Source: CAIZGX01 sp044371675
GTDB lineage: Bacteria > Bacteroidota > Bacteroidia > Flavobacteriales_D > Sanyastnellaceae
Assembly (NCBI GenBank): GCA_044371675.1
Contig: JBILTF010000102.1
Span: 1 to 6,562 of the forward strand
Reading direction: 5' to 3'
Length of the DNA: 6,562 nucleotides
Shown: positions 1 through 5,520 of the stretch, piece by piece
How the letters are laid out: each line of letters opens with the position of its first letter
Position numbering within the stretch: the first letter of the stretch is position 1
The notes under the pieces: generated by a model
The model's database searches: none
What the model was told of the DNA's origin: nothing
The model's input: only the letters and a program-made list of their open reading frames with translations
Translations under genes and position numbers: made by a program

Positions 1-698
1 TTAAAGACGCTGGATTCAATTTCGATAAGGCCATGCTGAACTCGGTGGATAAAGTTGCGAAATATGTCGACGAAGAAAATCGCGCTATCAATCTCGGAAT
101 CTACGCTGCAGACCTAAGCTACAGCACCGTATTCGAACAAAAGCAAGAGTCTGTTAATTATCTCGCTGCTTCGAAAACATTAGCAAGTGCCTTAGGCATC
201 GAAGCTGCTATGGATGAGAAATTTATGGAGCGTGTGCAAAAAAATCAGAACAACAAAGACTCACTTTTAAGTTACGTGACGCTTTCTTATCAAAATGTAA
301 ATGCATATTTGAAAGAAAGCAAACGTACAGACGTGAGTGCACTTATCGTTTCTGGAGCATGGATTGAAACACTCTATTTATCCACACAATACGCAGGAAA
401 GAAAGGCGAGAAAGCAATGAAGCAACGAGTTGCCGAACAAACATATTCTCTTGATCAATTGGTGAGCTACTTGAACCTATTTGCCACTAGCGATCGTGTA
501 AACCATATGAAAGAAGATCTTACCAGACTTCAAGCCATTTACAGAGATGTGATTGTCGTTAAGGGAGAAACTTCAGTCGAAAAAGATAACAGTGGGGTAA
601 CCTCAATTGGCAGCACAGAAACTGTTACCATGAGCGATGCAACTCTTGCTAAAATAGCAGCAGAAACTGTTGTCATTCGTAACAAATACATTCAATAA
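1..698 (+). CDS. Conserved Bacteroidota hypothetical protein, 5' end cut by the window edge
   Basis: The reading frame is open from base 3 to a TAA at 696-698, giving 231 visible codons. The ATG at 33 is probably internal, because the frame upstream of it has no stop and reads as normal protein (KDAGFNFDKA), so the true start lies left of the window. The visible part is hydrophilic and mostly helical. It contains the segment NLGIYAADLSY near visible residue 30 and a GAWIETLYLSTQYAG stretch about 110 residues in. Near the C-terminus a Ser/Thr/Gly-rich linker (GVTSIGSTETVTMSD) precedes a final helix. I recognise the pattern only as an uncharacterised family seen in Bacteroidota; no enzyme motif is visible. 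Members of such families often carry a lipoprotein signal, but that end is not visible here. The next gene starts 17 bp downstream, so the two are probably co-transcribed. No function is assigned. Confidence 0.85.
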   Translation, partial: KDAGFNFDKAMLNSVDKVAKYVDEENRAINLGIYAADLSYSTVFEQKQESVNYLAASKTLASALGIEAAMDEKFMERVQKNQNNKDSLLSYVTLSYQNVNAYLKESKRTDVSALIVSGAWIETLYLSTQYAGKKGEKAMKQRVAEQTYSLDQLVSYLNLFATSDRVNHMKEDLTRLQAIYRDVIVVKGETSVEKDNSGVTSIGSTETVTMSDATLAKIAAETVVIRNKYIQ

Positions 699-715
699 AA
701 AATTCAGCAGATATC

Positions 716-1141
716 ATGAAAGCATATAAAATTCTCCTGTTCTTATTGGTCTTTATTCCTTCATTCGCATCGGCGCAATGCAAGCCTTTCACTAAGAATA
801 AGGTCCTTCCTAAATTGAATGGATACATACAAAACGACAGCTACAACTCGGCGCAAATGGCTCCTGGCGAAGATGCTGAATTAATGGTAACCTTCTTCGG
901 TGGCCGCGATTATCGCTTGTTAGTTGTAGCTCACCCTATCCTTGGTGATGTTGAATTCACAGTTAGTGACATCAACGGAAAACAAATCTACACGAACAAA
1001 GATGCTCAAGACAAAGAGGCGTTTGAATTCAAAATGAAAAATACGCAGCAGCTCGTAATTAAAATTAAAGTTCCAGAGCAAAAAGATGCCGTAGTTCAGC
1101 ATATCGGCTGCATTAGCATCGTTTCGGGATTCAAACAATAA
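716..1141 (+). CDS. Small secreted protein of unknown function
   Basis: This is a 141-residue protein beginning with a classic Sec signal peptide: MKAYK, a hydrophobic core (ILLFLLVFIPSF), then ASA before Gln21, so signal peptidase I probably cuts after residue 20. The mature protein of about 121 residues has no further membrane segment and appears rich in beta strands, with alternating patterns such as RDYRLLVVAHP, VEFTVSDINGKQIY and LVIKIKVPE. Its only two cysteines are Cys22, at the mature N-terminus, and Cys132, near the C-terminus, well placed to form a disulfide in the periplasm. The start is supported by the signal peptide, although no Shine-Dalgarno sequence precedes it (A-rich spacer, usual in this phylum). 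It lies 17 bp after the preceding gene and just before a strong terminator, so it ends a transcription unit. A small beta-sandwich is plausible, but I do not recognise the family and assign no function. Confidence 0.87.
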   Translation: MKAYKILLFLLVFIPSFASAQCKPFTKNKVLPKLNGYIQNDSYNSAQMAPGEDAELMVTFFGGRDYRLLVVAHPILGDVEFTVSDINGKQIYTNKDAQDKEAFEFKMKNTQQLVIKIKVPEQKDAVVQHIGCISIVSGFKQ

Positions 1142-1160
1142 GAAGCAAATTCAATCATTT

Positions 1161-1186
1161 AAAAGCCGCATCTGCGGCTTTTTTTT
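1161..1186. terminator. Bidirectional rho-independent terminator between convergent genes
   Basis: The stem AAAAGCCGC / GCGGCTTTT encloses a 4-base ATCT loop and is followed on the plus strand by a run of eight T residues (1179-1186). The A run on the left arm gives four T residues after the same hairpin on the minus strand. It lies 19 bp after the stop at 1141 and just beyond the minus-strand stop at 1192-1194, so it can end both the plus-strand gene pair and the minus-strand sdh-phosphatase unit. The plus-strand direction looks stronger. Confidence 0.9.
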
Positions 1187-1191
1187 ATGAC

Positions 1192-1842
1192 TTAAAATGA
1201 AGGTGTGACAAGCATAGAACTCGACTTATTTCTTGAGTCGATTTTCTTCCAAAACCAATTGTTTATATAATAGGAAGCAAATGCGCTGGCGCTTCCTACA
1301 ATTGCTCCGCCAAGAATATCGGTCGGATAATGCACTCCTAAGTGCATGCGCGAGTATGCCATTCCGCAGGCATACATGTATGCAGGAACTGCAACATACC
1401 AATTCGGTTTTGCCAATACGCAACTCGTCGCCCATTGAAATGCTGAACTTGTATGTCCAGATGGAAACGATGAACTGCCAGCATGCGTCTTTTTATAAAT
1501 CAAATCACCGTGCGCCGCAAACGGACGAGGTCTTGCAATGCCGTACTTCATTGCCACGGTAATGAATCCGTTCAAAGCTAGTCCACCGGCCATGCCAACA
1601 AACTGTCTTTTAATCACCTCATCTTTTTTCAAAACACCTACAGTCCCAACCAATAATGGGGTTCCGACAGTCACAAAAGTAATGCTGTTTGTGTAGGCTT
1701 CCCAAAATCGATCAGACTTTTCAGGATCTCCATTGATCTTCGCTAAGAGATTCAAATCCCAAGCCGCTTGACCATTCGACTTAAAACAAAAAAGCACCAA
1801 GAGCATAAGGAGCGCTTGGTGCTTTACAAGAGATTGATTCAT
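1192..1842 (-). CDS. PAP2-family membrane phosphatase (lipid phosphatase-like)
   Basis: This 216-residue protein carries all three motifs of the PAP2 / acid phosphatase superfamily: KX6RP at Lys99-Arg106-Pro107, PSGH at 127-130, and SRX5HX3D at Ser164-Arg165, His171 and Asp175. His171 would be the nucleophile and His130 the acid/base. The N-terminus (residues 8-25, LLMLLVLFCF core, ending NGQ) looks like a signal peptide or first membrane segment. Further hydrophobic segments lie around 54-71, 82-98, 147-162 and 176-196, so the protein should be membrane-embedded. By family, likely substrates are phosphatidate, undecaprenyl diphosphate, phosphatidylglycerophosphate or lipid A phosphate; the sequence does not decide between them. 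The ATG shares its A with the sdhB stop (TAATG), fixing the start and implying translational coupling as the last gene of the sdh unit. It is followed by the bidirectional terminator. The protein ends in Phe after a polar tail. Family assignment is secure; the substrate is unknown. Confidence 0.93.
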   Translation of the reverse strand: MNQSLVKHQALLMLLVLFCFKSNGQAAWDLNLLAKINGDPEKSDRFWEAYTNSITFVTVGTPLLVGTVGVLKKDEVIKRQFVGMAGGLALNGFITVAMKYGIARPRPFAAHGDLIYKKTHAGSSSFPSGHTSSAFQWATSCVLAKPNWYVAVPAYMYACGMAYSRMHLGVHYPTDILGGAIVGSASAFASYYINNWFWKKIDSRNKSSSMLVTPSF

Positions 1843-1844
1843 TA
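1840..1844 (-). promoter_or_regulatory. TAATG stop/start overlap coupling sdhB to the phosphatase gene
   Basis: Read on the minus strand, the sdhB stop TAA (1844-1842) and the phosphatase start ATG (1842-1840) share one A. No independent Shine-Dalgarno sequence is evident upstream beyond a weak AGAGAA. Ribosomes finishing sdhB can therefore restart directly. This is a structural observation; the efficiency of re-initiation is inferred. Confidence 0.7.
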
Positions 1845-2609
1845 ATTCTCTGGTTTCACAGTCGCAGATAGATATTCTCTGTTCATGCGCGCAATGTTTT
1901 CAATACTAATGTTCTTCGGACATTGCACCTCACAAGCACCAATGTTGCTGCAATTTCCAAATCCTTCTTCATCCATTTGCTTCACCATATTCAAGACACG
2001 CTCTTTGCGCTCTGGATGTCCTTGTGGCAACAATGCGAACTGAGAAACTTTCGCACTCACAAACAACATGGCTGAACTGTTCGGACAAGTGGCCACGCAC
2101 GCACCACATCCAATACAAGTTGCTGCGTCGAACGCTTTATCTGCATCGACTTTCGGAATTGGAATCGCATTCGCGTCCATGGTTCTTCCAGATGTATTCA
2201 CAGAAACGAATCCACCCGATTGAATAATACGATCGAACGCCGCGCGGTCCACCATTAAGTCTTTCACCACTGGGAAACCTTCAGCTCTCCACGGTTCAAT
2301 GTAAATGGTATCGCCGTCTTTGAACGAACGCATATGCAATTGACAAGTTGTTACGCCACGATTCGGACCATGCGCTTCACCGTTGATGAACATGCTGCAC
2401 ATTCCACAAATACCTTCACGGCAATCGTGGTCGAACGCAATAGCATCTTCGCCCTTGCGAATAATCTGCTCGTTCAACATGTCAATCATTTCCAAAAAAG
2501 ACATATCCGGAGATACACCACCCAATTGGTAGTTCTCCATTTTTCCAGCAGCTTTGCTGTTGGACTGACGCCAAACTTTTAGCGTAAGGTTCATGTTTCC
2601 GTTGCTCAT
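1842..2609 (-). CDS. sdhB: Succinate dehydrogenase / fumarate reductase iron-sulfur subunit
   Basis: This 255-residue subunit of complex II carries electrons from the FAD in SdhA to the haems and quinone in SdhC. All cluster ligands are present. The N-terminal plant-type ferredoxin domain binds [2Fe-2S] through Cys63, Cys68, Cys71 and Cys89 (CREGICGMC...C). The C-terminal bacterial ferredoxin domain has CIGCGACVATCP at 165-176 and Cys220, Cys226 and Cys230. By family pattern Cys165, 168, 171 and 230 hold [4Fe-4S], while Cys175, 220 and 226 hold [3Fe-4S]. The length is normal for the b558-type enzymes. The ATG lies one base after the sdhA stop (TAAGATG), so translation is probably coupled. An alternative start at Met6 (MNLTLKVWRQ) would also fit the family's usual N-terminus. 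It acts on the cytoplasmic face of the inner membrane. The downstream phosphatase gene overlaps its stop codon. Confidence 0.97.
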   Translation of the reverse strand: MSNGNMNLTLKVWRQSNSKAAGKMENYQLGGVSPDMSFLEMIDMLNEQIIRKGEDAIAFDHDCREGICGMCSMFINGEAHGPNRGVTTCQLHMRSFKDGDTIYIEPWRAEGFPVVKDLMVDRAAFDRIIQSGGFVSVNTSGRTMDANAIPIPKVDADKAFDAATCIGCGACVATCPNSSAMLFVSAKVSQFALLPQGHPERKERVLNMVKQMDEEGFGNCSNIGACEVQCPKNISIENIARMNREYLSATVKPEN

Positions 2610-2610
2610 C

Positions 2611-4611
2611 TTATTTGTATGATCGTTGTTGAACTTTAATGTTTTCGTAAATCAAATCTTCCTTGTTCAATTTTGGAGCCGAAGGATCTCCTGTAAATTC
2701 CCAAGCAGCTACATAGCTATACTTGTCGTCTACACGCAATGCCTCACCTTCTTCTGTTTGGAATTCTTCACGGAAGTGACCACCGCATGATTCGTCGCGA
2801 TCTAATGCATCTAAACACATCAACTCGCCCAATTCAATGAAGTCGGCAACACGCGTTGCTTTTTCCAATTCAGTATTCACTCCGGTCATTCCTCCTGGAA
2901 CTTTTACATTCTTGTAGAACTCTTCACGAATCTTACGAATCTCTGAAATAGCGAATTCCAATCCTTCTTTGCTGCGCGCCATTCCACAATAGTCCCAAAT
3001 AATCTTACCCAATTTCTTGTGATAAGTATCTACTGTTTCAGTCCCTGTTGTTTTGAATAACCCTTCCAATCTTTCTCTTACCGCCTTTTCTGCTTCTACG
3101 AATTCTGGAGTTTTGGTTGAAATAGTACCGGTGCTAATCTCATCTGCTAAGTAATTTCCTATTGTATATGGAAGTACGAAATACCCGTCTGCCAATCCTT
3201 GCATTAATGCCGATGCACCTAAACGGTTCGCACCGTGATCGCTGAAGTTCGCTTCTCCGCATGCATAACAACCCGTTACAGTGGTCATTAATTCATAATC
3301 TACCCAAAGCCCGCCCATTGTATAGTGAACAGCTGGATAAATCATCATAGGCATCTTATATGGGTTCTCAGCTACGATTTGCTCGTACATCTGGAACAAG
3401 TTCCCGTATTTTCCTTCAACCACCTTCGTTCCTAATTCGCGAATTTGATCTTCAGTCGCGTTGTGAACACCCTGAACCGTTGCGGCTGTTTTACCATAAC
3501 GCATAATTGCCGATGCGAAATCCAAGTAAACTGCTTCTCCGGTTGCATTCACTCCGAAACCCGCATCGCAACGCTCCTTAGCTGCACGTGACGCAACGTC
3601 ACGAGGAACTAAGTTTCCGAAAGCAGGATAACGACGCTCTAAATAATAGTCGCGACGCTCTTCAGGAAGATCTGTTGGTTTTAATTTCTTAGCGCGAATG
3701 GCTTCCGCGTCTTCTTTGTGAAGTGGAACCCAAATACGTCCGTCGTTACGCAACGACTCAGACATCAATGTCAATTTAGACTGATGGTCTCCACTAACTG
3801 GAATACACGTTGGGTGAATCTGTGTGAAACAAGCATTCGCAAATGCAGCACCTCTTCGGTGCGCACGCCATGCCGCTGTAACATTGGATCCCATTGCGTT
3901 GGTTGAAAGGAAAAACACGTTTCCGTATCCACCTGTGCACAACACAACCGCATGACCACTGTGACTTTCTATTTCACCCGTAATCATGTTACGTGCAATA
4001 ATTCCCCTCGCCTTTCCATCTACAACAACCAAATCCATCATCTCATGGCGGTTGTACAACTTCACGCTTCCTTTACCAATCTGTCGGCTCAATGCTGAAT
4101 AGGCACCCAACAAAAGTTGTTGTCCAGTTTGTCCTTTCGCATAAAACGTACGGGAAACTTGTGTTCCTCCGAAAGAACGGTTGTCCAATAACCCGCCGTA
4201 ATCGCGAGCAAAAGGAACACCTTGCGCCACACATTGGTCAATGATGCTCGCGCTTACTTCTGCCAAACGATGAACGTTCGCTTCGCGTGCGCGATAGTCA
4301 CCACCTTTAATGGTATCGTAAAACAAACGGTACGTGCTATCACCATCGTTCATGTAATTCTTCGCAGCGTTAATACCACCTTGCGCAGCAATCGAATGTG
4401 CGCGACGTGGACTGTCTTGAAAACAAAAGGCTTTCACCTTGTATCCCATTTCTGCCAGAGAAGCAGCTGCAGAAGAACCAGCCAAACCGGTTCCAACAAC
4501 AATCACCTCTATGTTTCTCTTGTTCGAAGGATTCACCAAACGAACTGAGTTTTTATACTTGGTCCACTTTTGATCAAGTGGCCCTTCTGGAATTTTACCG
4601 TCTAACTTCAT
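2611..4611 (-). CDS. sdhA: Succinate dehydrogenase / fumarate reductase flavoprotein subunit
   Basis: This 666-residue catalytic subunit of complex II interconverts succinate and fumarate. The N-terminal dinucleotide fold (VVGTGLAGSSAAASLAEMG, about 38-56) binds FAD. His72 in HSIAAQGGINAA is the expected covalent FAD attachment site. Substrate-site signatures follow: QIHPT with His266, PRDVASRA with Arg337 as the likely proton-shuttle arginine, HYTMGG with His429, and GANRLGAS with Arg463. The C-terminal helical domain contains DESCGGHFR (607-614). The length and the ESLRNDGRIWVP stretch resemble the larger flavoproteins paired with single-subunit di-haem anchors rather than the shorter E. 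coli-type SdhA. The start lies 22 bp after the sdhC stop and has no clear Shine-Dalgarno sequence. The sequence alone does not show whether the physiological direction is succinate oxidation or fumarate reduction; in an aerobic Bacteroidota the former is more likely. Confidence 0.97.
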   Translation of the reverse strand: MKLDGKIPEGPLDQKWTKYKNSVRLVNPSNKRNIEVIVVGTGLAGSSAAASLAEMGYKVKAFCFQDSPRRAHSIAAQGGINAAKNYMNDGDSTYRLFYDTIKGGDYRAREANVHRLAEVSASIIDQCVAQGVPFARDYGGLLDNRSFGGTQVSRTFYAKGQTGQQLLLGAYSALSRQIGKGSVKLYNRHEMMDLVVVDGKARGIIARNMITGEIESHSGHAVVLCTGGYGNVFFLSTNAMGSNVTAAWRAHRRGAAFANACFTQIHPTCIPVSGDHQSKLTLMSESLRNDGRIWVPLHKEDAEAIRAKKLKPTDLPEERRDYYLERRYPAFGNLVPRDVASRAAKERCDAGFGVNATGEAVYLDFASAIMRYGKTAATVQGVHNATEDQIRELGTKVVEGKYGNLFQMYEQIVAENPYKMPMMIYPAVHYTMGGLWVDYELMTTVTGCYACGEANFSDHGANRLGASALMQGLADGYFVLPYTIGNYLADEISTGTISTKTPEFVEAEKAVRERLEGLFKTTGTETVDTYHKKLGKIIWDYCGMARSKEGLEFAISEIRKIREEFYKNVKVPGGMTGVNTELEKATRVADFIELGELMCLDALDRDESCGGHFREEFQTEEGEALRVDDKYSYVAAWEFTGDPSAPKLNKEDLIYENIKVQQRSYK

Positions 4612-4633
4612 TGGAAGTAATTTTTAATCCGAA

Positions 4634-5320
4634 TTATTTAACCCAACCGAGGTACATCGCAACTGGCATAGATGCGAACAATATTGAAATCACAATTGAA
4701 AATACTGAACCCGCCAATTCAATGGTTGAAGCGTATTTTCTGTGGTTCAATCCCAAAGACTGAAACGCACTTCTGAACCCATGGAACAAATGCCAGAACA
4801 AGGAGAAACATCCCAGTAAATAAATAACAACTGCCATTGGGTTTTTAAATACCAACAACATTTCTGCAAATAAATTCTCGTGCATAACACCGTCGATCTT
4901 AACGTGACTTGGCATAACAGTTAAACCTGTTACACGCGTCTTCAACCAAAAATCTTTCAGGTGAATAACCAAGAAAATAAGAATTAAAGTTCCCAACAGA
5001 GCCATGCTTCTTGAATACCAGGTGCTGCTTGCAGATGGCTTGTTATAGGCGTATTTAATCGGACGCGCTTTACGATTTTGGAAGTAAAGCATTAATCCGT
5101 CTACGATGTGTAAAATCAATCCCAAGAACAAACCAATTTCCATGGTTCTAACAATGAGGTTGGTTCCCATAAAATGTCCCCACTCGTTGAAGGTCTGACC
5201 TCCATCGTTGAAGAAAATCATAGCGTTAATTCCCGCGTGAACGACTAGGAATGAAATAAGGAACAAGCCGGTCGCGGCCATCCAGTATTTCTTAATGAGT
5301 GAAGATGTAAAAAGACCCAT
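4634..5320 (-). CDS. sdhC: Succinate dehydrogenase cytochrome b subunit (b558 family, di-haem membrane anchor)
   Basis: This 228-residue integral membrane protein anchors SdhA and SdhB and passes electrons to menaquinone through two b haems. Five hydrophobic helices are visible at roughly 12-36, 55-80, 106-125, 160-183 and 200-223. Candidate axial haem ligands are His28 (helix 1), His71 (helix 2), His120 (helix 3) and His177 (helix 4), the four-histidine pattern of Bacillus- and Wolinella-type anchors. Nearby His180 in WHLFHGFRSAFQSLG is the alternative fourth ligand. There is no separate sdhD, as expected for this class. It is the first gene of the minus-strand unit, with sdhA 22 bp downstream, so the operon promoter should lie in the 200-bp region to its right. 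The start MGLFTSSLIKKYW is typical and is preceded by an A-rich leader without a Shine-Dalgarno sequence. In the menaquinone-linked class, electron transfer may run against the membrane potential; that is family knowledge, not visible here. Confidence 0.95.
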   Translation of the reverse strand: MGLFTSSLIKKYWMAATGLFLISFLVVHAGINAMIFFNDGGQTFNEWGHFMGTNLIVRTMEIGLFLGLILHIVDGLMLYFQNRKARPIKYAYNKPSASSTWYSRSMALLGTLILIFLVIHLKDFWLKTRVTGLTVMPSHVKIDGVMHENLFAEMLLVFKNPMAVVIYLLGCFSLFWHLFHGFRSAFQSLGLNHRKYASTIELAGSVFSIVISILFASMPVAMYLGWVK

Positions 5321-5520
5321 GTTGGTTTTTGTTTTGCTGTGCGAAAATACAATCGGAATGACTTATACAATAGATAAAATAATTTAGAATTTATTCAAAT
5401 AATTGAACCTGAACTTTTCATGACTCCAGCTTTACTGACAAAAATCAAGGGCCTCTGTAACATTCGCCACAATTCGCTTCAACCAAAAGTTACAAATTTG
5501 TTCTATAATACTATTTAAAA
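5321..5520. promoter_or_regulatory. Divergent intergenic region expected to hold both promoters
   Basis: This 200-bp region separates the starts of sdhC (leftward) and the persulfide dioxygenase gene (rightward). It must contain a promoter for sdhCAB-phosphatase and probably one for the rightward gene. It is AT-rich, especially 5361-5407. I found no clean match on either strand to the Bacteroidota consensus (TTTG, about 19 bases, TAnnTTTG), so no exact promoter is called. Two small symmetric elements stand out: TTCAA-ATAA-TTGAA at 5394-5407 and the perfect palindrome ACAAATTTGT at 5492-5501. No small gene or RNA hairpin is evident. Confidence 0.5.
5492..5501. repeat. 10-bp perfect palindrome upstream of the persulfide dioxygenase gene (possible operator)
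   Basis: ACAAATTTGT is a perfect inverted repeat ending 19 bp before the ATG at 5521. A TATAAT hexamer follows at 5504-5509. The position would suit a repressor operator covering the promoter, and MBL-rhodanese genes in other bacteria are controlled by persulfide-sensing repressors. However, a 10-bp AT-rich palindrome can arise by chance and no regulator gene is visible in the window. Confidence 0.25.

Noticed and set aside
33..35. ATG at 33 as the true start of the leftmost gene
   Set aside because: The same frame is open back to the window edge and encodes protein-like sequence, so the gene most likely starts outside the window.
716..781. Lipoprotein signal (lipobox) in the small secreted protein because of Cys22
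   Set aside because: The residues before the Cys are Ser-Ala-Gln; Gln at -1 does not fit a lipobox, whereas Ala-Ser-Ala before Gln21 fits signal peptidase I well.
1233..1562. Plus-strand open frame of 109 codons opposite the phosphatase gene
   Set aside because: It is antisense to a gene with all three PAP2 motifs, and its translation is rich in Arg, Cys and Gln without recognisable features.
4222..4763. Plus-strand open frames of 108 and 121 codons opposite sdhA and sdhC
   Set aside because: They lie antisense to strongly supported sdhA and sdhC, show no domain pattern and have low-complexity Thr/Arg/Gln-rich composition typical of shadow frames.
5504..5509. TATAAT as a definite promoter -10 box
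   Set aside because: There is no matching -35 element 16-18 bp upstream, the leader would be only a few bases, and the primary sigma factor of Bacteroidota prefers TAnnTTTG; the match may be chance in AT-rich DNA.
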